Shown here: positions 41,665 through 49,332 of the stretch, in pieces
Position numbering within the stretch: position 1 is the first letter of the stretch
Layout of the letters: each line of letters opens with the position of its first letter
Origin: Deltaproteobacteria bacterium
GTDB lineage: Bacteria > Myxococcota_A > Polyangia > Haliangiales > Haliangiaceae
Assembly: GCA_021413675.1 (NCBI GenBank)
Contig: JAIOQA010000090.1
Span: forward strand, 62,001 to 126,000
Reading direction: 5' to 3'
Length of the DNA: 64,000 nucleotides
Made by a program: the position numbers and the translations under genes
Notes under the pieces: model-generated
Told to the model about the DNA's origin: nothing
What the model saw: only the letters and a program-made list of their open reading frames with translations
Databases searched by the model: none

Positions 41665-43776
41665 TCACCAGATGCGGACGCGCTGGTCCGGCGCGAGGAA
41701 GAGCGCGTCCTTCGCCGCCGGCGCGAACGCCGCGTACCAGGCGTCGAGGTTGCGCACCACCGCGGTGCGGAACTCCGACGGGCTGTGCGGATCGGTGACG
41801 AGCCGGTTGGCGAGCTCCTGATCGCGGTACAGGCGGCGCCACACCTGGGCCCAGCCCAGGAAGAACCGCTGATCGCCGGTGACGCCGTCGATCACCGGCG
41901 CGGGCTTGCCGCCGAGCGACAGCTTGTACGCCTGATACGCGACGGTGAGGCCGGCGAGATCGGCGATGTTCTCGCCGAGGGTGAGCTGGCCCTTCACGCA
42001 CTGCGCGGGCTTGCCATCAGCCGCGGGGAACGGGCAGTACGCATCGTACTGCGCGACCAGCCTGGCGGTCGCCTCCTTGAACTTGGCCTTGTCGTCCGCG
42101 GTCCACCAGTCGACGAGCGCGCCCTTGGCGTCGTACTGCGCGCCCTGGTCGTCGAAGCCGTGGCTGATCTCGTGGCCGATGACCGCGCCGATGCCACCGT
42201 AGTTGACCGCGTCGTCGGCGCCGGCGTCGAAGAACGGCGGCTGGAGGATCGCCGCGGGGAAGACGATCTCGTTGAGGCCCGGGTTGTAGTACGCGTTGAT
42301 CGTCATGGGCGTCATGCCCCACTCGTCGCGATCGACGGGCTTGCCGAGCCGGGCCAGGCGACGGTCGTACTCGAACGCCGCGGCGCGCGCCGCGTTGCCG
42401 ACCGGATCACCCGCGACGACCTTCAGCGCCGAGTAGTCGCGCCACGCCTTGGGATAGCCGATCTTCGGGTTGTACGTGGCGAGCTTGGCCTTGGCCTTGG
42501 CCTTGGTCTCCGGGCTCATCCACGTCAGCGCGTCGAGCCGCTGGCCCATCGCCGCGAGCAGGTTCTGCACCAGCTTGTCCGCGGCGGCCTTGGTCTCGGG
42601 CGCGAAGTACTTGGCGACATAGAGCTTGCCAACCGCCTCGCCCAGCGCGCCGGTCACCCCGTCGACGCCGCGCTTCCAGCGATCCTTGAGCTGCGGCGTG
42701 CCGGTGAGCACGCGGCCGTACATCTCGAACTGCGCGTCGACGTACTGCCTGGCCAGGTTCGGCGCCGCCGCGCCCAGCGTGCGGACCGTCAGCCAGTCGC
42801 GCCAGACCTGCATCGGCTCCGACTTGACCAGCTTGGCGATGCCGGCGATCGCCGTCGGCTGGTTGACGTTGATCGCGGTCGCCTGGCCCAGCCCGACCGC
42901 CGGCAGCCACGTCTTCCAGTCGAACTCCGGCGCCAGCTTCGCCAGCTCGGCGACGGTCAGCTTGTTGTACGTCTTCTGCGGATCGCGGTTCTGGACCTTG
43001 GTCCAGTGCACCGCGGCGATCTTCTCCTCGAGAGCGTAGACCGCGGCGGCGCGCTTGGCGTCCTTGATGCCCGCGAAGCCGAGCATCGTCGCGAGATACG
43101 CCTTGTAGCCGTCGCGCACCTTGGCGAACTGCGCGGCGTTCGCGTCGTACATGTCGCGATCGGGCAAGCCCAGGCCGCCCTGGCCGAGGTTGGCGATGTA
43201 CGCCTCGGGGTCCTTGTCGTCCTGCGCGACGATCGTGACCATCGGGCTGCCGCGGAAGTGGCGCGCCGCGTCCGCGAACTCGAGCACCAGCGCCCTGGGC
43301 GTCTTGATGCCAGCGATGCGCTTGAGGTCGGCCTTGATCGGGGCGAGCCCCCGCGCCTCGATCGCCGCCTCGTCCATGAAGCTCGCGTAGTAGGTCGCGA
43401 TCTTCTCGGCCTCGGGGCCGTCGGTCGGCCTGGCGTTCTGGATGATGTCCTTGGTGCGCTCGTCGCTGATGTCCGCGAGCACCGTGAACATGCCGTAGTT
43501 CGACTTGTCGTCGGGCAGCTTGGTCGTGGTCTGCCAGGTGCCGTTGGCGTAGCCGTAGAAGCTCGCGCCCGGCGCGATCGTCGGGTTCATGCCCGCGGCG
43601 TCGAAGCCGTACGTGCCGATCTGGGCCTTGCCGACATAGGCCGGTGCATCCGGTGCCGGCGGTGGCGTCACCGCGACCGGGTCGGTCGGCGCCGGAGACG
43701 GCGGAGGCGCGGTCGTCGGTGCGGTCTTCCCGCCGCACGCCAGGAGGAACAGGCTCGCTGCGATCAGCTTCTTCAT
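41665..43776 (-). CDS. M13-family metallopeptidase lipoprotein (second copy)
   Basis: A 703-residue zinc endopeptidase paralogous to the protein at 16361. Lipoprotein signal LIAASLFLLACGG, a Pro/Thr/Ala linker, then the M13 body. The zinc ligands are H535 and H539 in IGHEISHGFDDQG and Glu602 in GENIADLAG. NAYYNPGLNEIVFPAAILQPP is the conserved cleft motif. The C-terminus reads QRVRIW, so the terminal CxxW cysteine found in the other copy is missing. The start at 43776 begins the signal peptide; an in-frame extension upstream overlaps the divergent lipoprotein gene and is rejected. It converges with the GH16 gene. Confidence 0.93.
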   Translation of the reverse strand: MKKLIAASLFLLACGGKTAPTTAPPPSPAPTDPVAVTPPPAPDAPAYVGKAQIGTYGFDAAGMNPTIAPGASFYGYANGTWQTTTKLPDDKSNYGMFTVLADISDERTKDIIQNARPTDGPEAEKIATYYASFMDEAAIEARGLAPIKADLKRIAGIKTPRALVLEFADAARHFRGSPMVTIVAQDDKDPEAYIANLGQGGLGLPDRDMYDANAAQFAKVRDGYKAYLATMLGFAGIKDAKRAAAVYALEEKIAAVHWTKVQNRDPQKTYNKLTVAELAKLAPEFDWKTWLPAVGLGQATAINVNQPTAIAGIAKLVKSEPMQVWRDWLTVRTLGAAAPNLARQYVDAQFEMYGRVLTGTPQLKDRWKRGVDGVTGALGEAVGKLYVAKYFAPETKAAADKLVQNLLAAMGQRLDALTWMSPETKAKAKAKLATYNPKIGYPKAWRDYSALKVVAGDPVGNAARAAAFEYDRRLARLGKPVDRDEWGMTPMTINAYYNPGLNEIVFPAAILQPPFFDAGADDAVNYGGIGAVIGHEISHGFDDQGAQYDAKGALVDWWTADDKAKFKEATARLVAQYDAYCPFPAADGKPAQCVKGQLTLGENIADLAGLTVAYQAYKLSLGGKPAPVIDGVTGDQRFFLGWAQVWRRLYRDQELANRLVTDPHSPSEFRTAVVRNLDAWYAAFAPAAKDALFLAPDQRVRIW

Positions 43777-43962
43777 GGCGTTGTTGCTACAGCATCGCTG
43801 TGCTCGTCGCCAGTGCGACGGCGCTGCGACGCCGGGCGCGACACGCGTGGCTGCGATTGTCACGAACGGACAGGAGGCGGCCACCCGGACGGATGACCGC
43901 CTCTGAAGGAAGACGCGCCGCGGCCTCGCAACTCCCCGGCGCTCGCGCCGAGAATGCTCGGC

Positions 43963-45156
43963 ATGGGACACCACACACACGAGGAGCGCCGCCGGCTGAC
44001 CGGCGCCCGCGCGCCGCGCCTGGCCGCCATCATGCTGGCGGCGCTGGCGCTGACGGCATGCAGCAAGCCCGTGCCGGCGCCCGACGAGATGGATCCGGTC
44101 TCGCTCGACGAGGCCAAGGCGGTGGCGGCCGCGTTCAAGGCGGCGTACGTGCCCTGCGATCCGGCCCGCGTCGACGCGTTGCTCGACTTCGAATCGCTGG
44201 TGCGCCGGGCGATCCAGCGCGTCGAGGCACCCGACGACCTGCGGCGTGGCATCGCGGAGGGCGCGCGCGCGAAGGGCGGCGCCGGTCAGATGCTGTGCGC
44301 GGGAGTCACCGCCGATTCCACGTATGACCTGTTGCGCATCAAGGATGTCCATGGCCAGCCGCGACCGCTGCTCCGGATCATCTCCAACAGCGCAGTCAAC
44401 TACCATGAGCTCGAGCTCGGCAAGTCCAGGACCGACCATCGGGTGCGAATCGTGGATATCCAGATCTACACCTCGGGAGACCGCCTGAGCGACACCCTGG
44501 CCCAGCTGTTCCAGCAAGGTGTTGCGGTGGTCGAGGACGGCGACGGCGACGGCATGGATACCAAGATGCACGAGGCCAGCCAGGCGGCGGCCCGGGGCGA
44601 CCACGCCACCGTGCGCCGCCTGATGCGGGAGTTGCCAGCCAAGCTGCGCAACACCAAGGCCATGCGCATGATGGACTTGATGAGCGCCGGGAGCCTGGAT
44701 CCCGTCGACTACGATGCGGCGATGGAGCAGTACCGCCGCGACTTCCCCGGTGATCCGTCGGTGGAGATGATGTCGATCGACTACTACTATCTGAAGAAGG
44801 ATATCGCGAAGACCGTGGCCGCCCTCGATCACCTCGACCAGCAGGTCGGTGGCGATCCCTATCTCGCGGTCATGCGCGCCAGCGCCTATCTGATCGATCA
44901 GGAACCGGAGCACCTGGCCGCTGCCGAGCAGTGGGCGCGCAAGGCCACCGAGGGCATGCCCGACAACAAGAACGCATGGTGGACGCTGGCGGCAGTGTTG
45001 CTCGTGCGCAAAGACTACGCTGCGGTCGTGCCGGTCGTCGCGACCCTGCGCGGCCGGTTCAGCGAGAAGATCGATCCGCAAACCATGGCCAAGAACGAGC
45101 TGTGGACCGGCTTCTTCGCGTCGCCAGCGTCCAAGGACTCGCCGCGCTCGCCGTGA
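43963..45156 (+). CDS. TPR-like lipoprotein, unknown function
   Basis: A 397-residue lipoprotein: basic N-terminus, hydrophobic signal (LAAIMLAALALTACSKP) and lipidation Cys. The middle is an alpha/beta domain (VSLDEAKAVAAAFKAAY, ADSTYDLLRIKDVHGQPRPLLRI). Residues 185-380 are helical pairs in TPR-like style (YDAAMEQYRRDFPGDPSVEM, DPYLAVMRASAYLIDQ, ENWARKATEG-like, NKNAWWTLAAVLLVRKDY). An alternative ATG nine bases upstream (43954) would add MLG. The gene is slightly less G+C-rich at third positions than its neighbours. It diverges from the M13 gene across 186 bases. Confidence 0.78.
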   Translation: MGHHTHEERRRLTGARAPRLAAIMLAALALTACSKPVPAPDEMDPVSLDEAKAVAAAFKAAYVPCDPARVDALLDFESLVRRAIQRVEAPDDLRRGIAEGARAKGGAGQMLCAGVTADSTYDLLRIKDVHGQPRPLLRIISNSAVNYHELELGKSRTDHRVRIVDIQIYTSGDRLSDTLAQLFQQGVAVVEDGDGDGMDTKMHEASQAAARGDHATVRRLMRELPAKLRNTKAMRMMDLMSAGSLDPVDYDAAMEQYRRDFPGDPSVEMMSIDYYYLKKDIAKTVAALDHLDQQVGGDPYLAVMRASAYLIDQEPEHLAAAEQWARKATEGMPDNKNAWWTLAAVLLVRKDYAAVVPVVATLRGRFSEKIDPQTMAKNELWTGFFASPASKDSPRSP

Positions 45157-45179
45157 GCGCCCGCGGCGTGGCTGGCCTC

Positions 45180-45386
45180 TCAGCCGTTGCCAACACCCCA
45201 GTGCGCCACCGACTGGAAGTCGATCAGGCCACTCGAACCCGGGTTGCCGATCTGCGTGCCCATCAGGCCTTCCGTCGGGTCGAGCACCAGGCCGTTGCCG
45301 ACGGCGCTGGAGTTGCCACCGACCAGGAGGCCGAGCTGCGTGATCGATTCAGAGGAGCGGGGAGCGGGGGGATTGAGCTTCTTCAT
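45180..45386 (-). CDS. Small Gly/Ser/Asn-rich peptide gene, possible secreted or modified peptide
   Basis: A 68-residue open frame whose codon use matches real genes here (nearly all third positions G or C). It begins MKKLNPPAP and continues SITQLGLLVGGNSS; a GG pair falls at residues 23-24. The rest is Gly/Asn/Ser-rich and ends HWGVGNG. It has no Cys and no clear signal peptide. The leader-like front with GG raises the possibility of a peptide precursor, but no modification enzyme is adjacent and no good ribosome binding site is seen. I do not recognise it. Confidence 0.4.
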   Translation of the reverse strand: MKKLNPPAPRSSESITQLGLLVGGNSSAVGNGLVLDPTEGLMGTQIGNPGSSGLIDFQSVAHWGVGNG

Positions 45387-45531
45387 GCCGCCAACGTGAG
45401 CAATCGACGTGCCGGCGCCGCCGCCTCGCAACACCGCGCACCGTCGTCGTCGCGCCCGCGCCGCGCGCGATCGCGTTGCCTCGAGGCAACACGCACGGCC
45501 CCACCATGTCGGGGCGCGGGTGCAAGGGCCA

Positions 45532-46269
45532 TCAGCGTGCGCCCACGTCGTCGAAGTCGGGGGGCAGCTCCGCGCTCGGCACGTCGAGCCACGGGCGATG
45601 ACCGAACATCTGCTCGAGCTTCGCCGCGAGCGGCGGGCGCCCGAAGTAGTTGTCGAGAGGCGCAGCAATCGGGGTCGGATCAGCGGGATTCCCGGTGAAG
45701 TGGACGAACACGCAGTGCGCGAGATACGGCGACGCCGCCAGCGCCTCGACGCCGGCCTCGCCGATGTCGTTGCCACCGAGGTCGAGGTACCTGAGGTTCG
45801 CGACGTTGGGCGACGTCGCGATCGCGATCGCGCCCGCATCGCCGATGTCCTGGTCTGGAATCATCAGCGACGTGAGTTGCCGCATCTCCGGCATCGCGAC
45901 GGTCTCGGCGATCGAGCCGCCGACCCGCTTGAGCTTCACATGCTGGATCGGCGCGAGCTTCACGAGCTGGGCGGCCTTCGCGCGCCACTCGTCGGCCGGC
46001 AGGATGACGCGCGCGACGAGCCCGCGGTGGAACTCGTACTCGGGCACGAGCCGCGCGATCGTGCCGGCCCACGCCGCGCCGCCGGCCGTGATCAGCCCCT
46101 GCGCTTGCGCATCGAGCGCCACGCGCGTGTCGACATGACCGGCTCGGCGCGCGGCGAGCGCGGCGAGTTGCGTCTCGATCAACGGCTTGCGCGGATCGCC
46201 CGCGGCAGCGAGGGCCGCGCGCGCGGCGATCGACCCGGGTTCCGCGAGGACGCGTTCGAAGGGGGTCAC
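45532..46269 (-). CDS. LRR-like protein with TIGR02996-type N-terminus
   Basis: A 245-residue protein. The first 40 residues (FERVLAEPGSIAARAALAAAGDPRKPLIETQ) resemble the TIGR02996 repeat-companion domain that opens many Planctomycete and Myxococcota LRR proteins. The middle has ribonuclease-inhibitor-like leucine-rich repeats: LTSLMIPDQDIGDAGAIAIA and LRYLDLGGNDIGEAGVEALA. It is probably a cytoplasmic binding scaffold. The start codon is GTG at 46269, and TACAGT lies exactly six bases before it. It is the last gene of a run of four minus-strand genes. Confidence 0.75.
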   Translation of the reverse strand: MTPFERVLAEPGSIAARAALAAAGDPRKPLIETQLAALAARRAGHVDTRVALDAQAQGLITAGGAAWAGTIARLVPEYEFHRGLVARVILPADEWRAKAAQLVKLAPIQHVKLKRVGGSIAETVAMPEMRQLTSLMIPDQDIGDAGAIAIATSPNVANLRYLDLGGNDIGEAGVEALAASPYLAHCVFVHFTGNPADPTPIAAPLDNYFGRPPLAAKLEQMFGHRPWLDVPSAELPPDFDDVGAR

Positions 46270-46275
46270 GCCGCG

Positions 46276-46281
46276 ACTGTA
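46276..46281 (-). promoter_or_regulatory. Probable -10 hexamer (TACAGT) for the LRR-like gene
   Basis: TACAGT on the minus strand ends six bases before the GTG at 46269, with no ribosome binding site. This matches the leaderless pattern seen elsewhere in the window. Confidence 0.4.
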
Positions 46282-46297
46282 ACGCGCGCCGTGAACG

Positions 46298-46981
46298 CTA
46301 GAGATCGTCGAGAATCTCGGACAGGTGCGTCGGCGGCTTGGTCCCGAGCATCACCCAGCGGACCGAACGCCACACGTCCCACGCCCCGCCGAGCAGGATC
46401 TCGCCGCGCTCGTCGATGTCGACATCGTTGTCGGACACGCTCCACGTCGCCTTCGGTCTCGCCGCCGCGGCGACCCTCGCGACCAGCTCCACCCCGGCCT
46501 GGATGACCTCCCGGCACGCGGCGGTCGGCTTCTTCGCGCTCGCAGGAAGCGACGCGCCGAGCTTGTCGAGATCCGCGGGCTTGCCGCCCTTGGCAAGCCT
46601 GCCGAGCGCCGCGACCTTCGCGCGCCCGATCGACAGGTCGAAGCGCTCCGCGTCATCGCGGAGCAAGCAGCGAATCTGCGAGCGCCGCACCTTGCCGGTC
46701 GCGTCACGCGGGTCGTAAACCACGCCGGGGTGCATGCCGGGAAGACGCACCACGGGGTAGTCCACGTCCTTCGCCTTCGCCCACGCCGCACCGTCGACGT
46801 GTTCGATCACGGTCGCGCCCATGTACGCCGCGATCTCGGGACCTGCGCCGCGCTCGCCCTTCGCCAGGCCCGCGAGGAACGCATCCTCGACGGCATCGAG
46901 CGAGGCGAACGACCGATCGAGCGTCATGTCCGGATAGCGCTTCGCGAGCGCGTCGAGCTGTCTGGCGATCTCGGCGATCAT
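46298..46981 (-). CDS. Unknown protein, tandem paralogue of the gene at 47277
   Basis: A 227-residue protein of unknown family. It shares with the protein at 47277-47981 the segments GAAWAK/GAAWAT, RRSQIRCLLRDDAERFDL (counterpart RRARVRGIVRDDIERFDL), a LGRL helix and a C-terminal strand-helix (RWVMLGT, counterpart RSIVIGT) followed by an EEL/DDL end. The pair is clearly a tandem duplication. The ATG immediately follows the TAG that ends the intervening frameshifted gene, so the three are one operon. It has no signal peptide and is probably cytoplasmic. Confidence 0.72.
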   Translation of the reverse strand: MIAEIARQLDALAKRYPDMTLDRSFASLDAVEDAFLAGLAKGERGAGPEIAAYMGATVIEHVDGAAWAKAKDVDYPVVRLPGMHPGVVYDPRDATGKVRRSQIRCLLRDDAERFDLSIGRAKVAALGRLAKGGKPADLDKLGASLPASAKKPTAACREVIQAGVELVARVAAAARPKATWSVSDNDVDIDERGEILLGGAWDVWRSVRWVMLGTKPPTHLSEILDDL

Positions 46982-47280
46982 CTACCGCTCCACGCGAACG
47001 ATCGCGTTCGCGCCCCGCTCCGCGCGCACCGTGACCGCATGCGTGCCGCCGAGCTCGATGTCGTGGGTTCCCGGCGGCCGCGCACGCGCATCATCAACCG
47101 GAACGCGAGGTCGTCGACGCGCTCCGCGGCGGCGGCGGTCCCATCGATCCGGTATCGCGTCGTCCCCGCGTCGATCTCCGCGCGTGCGATCGCGATCGAT
47201 GGCGGGCACGCGCCATCGAGCGGCACGGCATGCGTGGTCGAGCAGACGACGTCGCGGCGAACCGTGCGGCGGGCGGTCAT
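46982..47280 (-). pseudogene. Small gene broken by a frameshift between two paralogues
   Basis: Translation from ATG 47280 (overlapping the stop of the upstream gene, ATGA) gives about 60 sensible residues, MTARRTVRRDVVC to VDDLAFR. In that frame the protein then turns Arg/Ser-rich and stops at 46978. Shifting one base near 47090-47101 gives the sensible continuation PPGTHDIELGGTHAVTVRAE, ending NAIVRVER with a TAG at 46982-46984, directly abutting the next ATG. The join is therefore the likely original gene of about 98 residues. It may be a genuine frameshift or a single-base sequence error. Confidence 0.55.
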
Positions 47281-47981
47281 GCGAGCTCCTCGAGCGCCGG
47301 CCCGAGCGAGTCGGGCCGCGCGGTCCCGATCACGATCGATCGAATCGTCTGCGGCACGTTCCAGTCGTCGGCGAAGTTCACGGCACCGTACGCGACGAGG
47401 TTCTTCGCGTTCGCCGATGCCGTCCATCTCCGGTTCGGCGCGACCCGCTTCGCGACCCGGGCGAACGCCACGAGCGCCTGGTGGACACCGGCACGGTACA
47501 CCGCCGTCTTCGCCGCCCGCAGCGCGCGGAGCGACGCTTCGAGCCTGCCGAGAGACGCGATGGTGCCGCCGGGTTTCACGGCCGCGAGTTCGCGCGCGAG
47601 CACCTGGCGACGCGGCAGATCGAAGCGCTCGATGTCATCGCGCACGATTCCGCGCACGCGCGCCCGGCGCAGCTTGGTGACGCTCGGCTTGGGATCGACG
47701 ACCTGACCTCTGGGGAAGCCGTTGATCGCGATCACCGGCCGCGGAATCCTCGGCGTCGTCGCCCAGGCCGCGCCCTTGACCTGCGCCACGAGCACCGCCC
47801 CCATCGCATGCGAGATCTGGGTCTCGAGCACGGCGGTATCGGTGCCGGCGTCGATCGCTGCGAGGAGCTCGTCCTCGAGCCGATCGAGCGATTCGTAGTC
47901 GACCGCCAGGCCGGCGAACCGGCTCCGCAGTGCAGCCAGACTCGCGGAGACGTCGACGGGCTCGGCCGTGCCGTCACTCAC
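47277..47981 (-). CDS. Unknown protein, first copy of tandem paralogue pair
   Basis: A 234-residue protein starting at GTG 47981 (VSDGTAEPVDVSASL), where AGGTG provides a modest ribosome binding site. It is helical at the front (LEDELLAAIDAGTD), has the shared GAAWAT and RDDIERFDLPRRQV segments, and ends in VIGTARPDSLGPALEELA. The open frame continues upstream into tRNA-Leu and produces MAKLVDARDLGS, a well-known artefact of tRNA genes, so the upstream part is not protein. Its stop overlaps the start of the frameshifted gene. Confidence 0.7.
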   Translation of the reverse strand: MSDGTAEPVDVSASLAALRSRFAGLAVDYESLDRLEDELLAAIDAGTDTAVLETQISHAMGAVLVAQVKGAAWATTPRIPRPVIAINGFPRGQVVDPKPSVTKLRRARVRGIVRDDIERFDLPRRQVLARELAAVKPGGTIASLGRLEASLRALRAAKTAVYRAGVHQALVAFARVAKRVAPNRRWTASANAKNLVAYGAVNFADDWNVPQTIRSIVIGTARPDSLGPALEELA

Positions 47982-48076
47982 CTGGCACCTGTTTCGTCTG
48001 GGCGAAGACGCATCCCGCGCCGCTGGAGCCTCGGACGGAGCGTAGCGGAAATGACGGCGGTCGTTACCCACGCGGC

Positions 48077-48098
48077 GAAAAGCCTTTCGAGGCTTTTC
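48077..48098 (-). terminator. Hairpin terminator downstream of tRNA-Leu
   Basis: GAAAAGCCT (48077-48085) pairs with AGGCTTTTC (48090-48098) around a four-base tip. Read on the minus strand, the hairpin begins 21 bases past the tRNA 3' end and its second arm carries the T-run. It would separate the tRNA transcript from the downstream gene at 47981. Confidence 0.65.
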
Positions 48099-48118
48099 CA
48101 ACCGCTCGAATTCGCGCG

Positions 48119-48200
48119 TGCGAGAGAGGGGACTCGAACCCCTACTCCTTTCGGAACGGGAACCTAAATCCCGCGCGTCTACCAATTTCGCCACTCTCGC
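48119..48200 (-). tRNA. tRNA-Leu(UAG)
   Basis: An 82-base class II tRNA. The acceptor stem GCGAGAG pairs with CTCTCGC, followed by discriminator A73; no CCA is encoded. The D-arm contains TGGTAGACGC, the anticodon stem CGGGA/TCCCG closes the loop TTTAGGT with anticodon TAG (reads CTA), and there is a short variable arm and the T-arm GGGGTTCGAGTCCCC. G37 follows the anticodon as usual in tRNA-Leu. Confidence 0.95.
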
Positions 48201-48208
48201 GCGCCCCG

Positions 48209-48217
48209 CTTATAGCA
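48209..48217 (-). promoter_or_regulatory. Extended -10 promoter element of tRNA-Leu
   Basis: On the minus strand TGC-TATAAG, an extended -10 (TGnTATAAT type), ends eight bases before the mature tRNA 5' end. Transcription would begin one or two bases upstream of the tRNA. No clear -35 is visible, as expected for an extended -10 promoter. Confidence 0.5.
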
Positions 48218-48492
48218 CGGCTCATCGCCCGGGTTCGTCGTCGGGCGCGATGGTCGGACAGGCTCGACGCGGGGTCCGCCAGCGCGTCATGAGGATCGTT
48301 GCGGATCGCGGCCCCGTTGACCTTTGCAACGGGTGCGGCAGCGGCCCGCGGGCGGTTTTCGGGCACTTCGCGCGCCGAGCGCGTGGCACACGGCTTGAAG
48401 TGACGTCGGTCGGCCGCCACGATCTCCGAGCGGCCCTCCACCTCGAGGCTCATCGTCCCGCGCTCGTCGCGCCGGGAGAAGGTCCAAGGTCC

Positions 48493-48972
48493 ATGCCGCC
48501 TGTTGCGTCCGCCGTCGTCTCGTCACCGCTCCGCACCGCGCCGTCGCGCGTGGTGCCCAACGTCAGCCGCGTCGAGCTGGTGCTGTCGGCCACGATCGCG
48601 ATCCGCCAGGCCGCGCACGCGCACACGCTGTCGCTCGACACGATCACGCACTGGTGCGCCGAGCGCGGCGGGCCCGACCCGCGGCTCGAACAGGCGGCGC
48701 TGCGCCACGGCTTCGCGGTCGTCGATCTGGCCCGCGTCGTCGACGATGTCACCGATGCGCTGCGCGCCCGGCTCGCCGCGGCGGCGCCGCTGGTGAGCGC
48801 GCTGCTCGCGACCGGCGAGCTGCCGCGGCTCCTGGCGGCGATCGGCCACGACGACGTCATGCCGCCGCCGGACGCGCTGCTCCGCACGCTGCCGCCGCGG
48901 ATCGCGCGGTTCTACTGGCAGCGGGTCCGCGCGTACGTGGCGTGGGCCGCGGCGCGCAGCTGGCAGCCGTAG
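48493..48972 (+). CDS. Hypothetical helical protein
   Basis: A 159-residue protein without recognised family. From about residue 20 it is helical and conserved-looking: VELVLSATIAIRQAAHAHTLSLDTITHWCAE, LEQAALRHGFAVVDLARVVDDV, LRTLPPRIARFYWQRVRAYVAWAAAR. There is no signal peptide. The start is uncertain; the frame stays open upstream to 48118 over the tRNA complement, where the translation is not protein-like. The stretch 48201-48492 otherwise shows only the tRNA promoter. The next gene follows after 24 bases. Confidence 0.5.
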   Translation: MPPVASAVVSSPLRTAPSRVVPNVSRVELVLSATIAIRQAAHAHTLSLDTITHWCAERGGPDPRLEQAALRHGFAVVDLARVVDDVTDALRARLAAAAPLVSALLATGELPRLLAAIGHDDVMPPPDALLRTLPPRIARFYWQRVRAYVAWAAARSWQP

Positions 48973-48996
48973 CCGCGCGCGTGACATGATCGCGCG

Positions 48997-49332
48997 ATGC
49001 GATCGCCGCGCGACGCCGCGAGCTTCACGAGCGATGGCGAGCTCGCTCATCGCGCGTGGCGGATCCGGATCTCGCTGGCGACCGATCGCGGGCAGCACCG
49101 CGCGGTCAACGAGGACGCGGTCGTCGCGGACCTCGCACGCGCGGTGGTGCTGCGCGACGGTGCGCTCGCGGCGCTGACCCGCGACCACACGCTGGTGAAC
49201 CTCGCGCGCGATCACGCGATCGAGGCCACCGGCGACCCGCGCGAGGCCGCGCACCGCCTGGTCCGCGCCGCCGCGCAGCACGGCACGGACAACGCCGCGG
49301 CGATCGTCGCCGCGGTCGATGCTCTCAGGTGA
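48997..49332 (+). CDS. Internally deleted PP2C-type phosphatase remnant
   Basis: A 111-residue protein in which the opening of a PP2C Ser/Thr phosphatase (ISLATDRGQHRAVNEDAVV, the D-x-G-x-x-R-x-x-NED motif) is joined directly to the usual end of the domain (LTRDHTLVNLARD, then LVRAAAQHGTDNAAAIVAAV). The roughly 130 residues between them, with the DGMGG metal site and most strands, are missing. The frame is intact, so it is either a decayed phosphatase or a small regulatory derivative. CATGAT lies six bases before the ATG. It converges with the TldE-like gene, overlapping it by eight bases. Confidence 0.6.
   Translation: MRSPRDAASFTSDGELAHRAWRIRISLATDRGQHRAVNEDAVVADLARAVVLRDGALAALTRDHTLVNLARDHAIEATGDPREAAHRLVRAAAQHGTDNAAAIVAAVDALR

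Noticed and set aside
43777-45081. In-frame upstream extension of the second M13 peptidase
   Set aside because: It would overlap the divergent TPR-like lipoprotein and bury the clear signal peptide that starts at 43776.
47982-48194. In-frame extension of the gene at 47277 beginning MAKLVDARDLGS
   Set aside because: It is the translation of the tRNA-Leu gene, a well-known artefact; the real start is GTG 47981.
48142-48453. Minus-strand open frame between the tRNA and the hypothetical gene at 48493
   Set aside because: It overlaps the tRNA and its promoter, and its translation shows no protein-like pattern.
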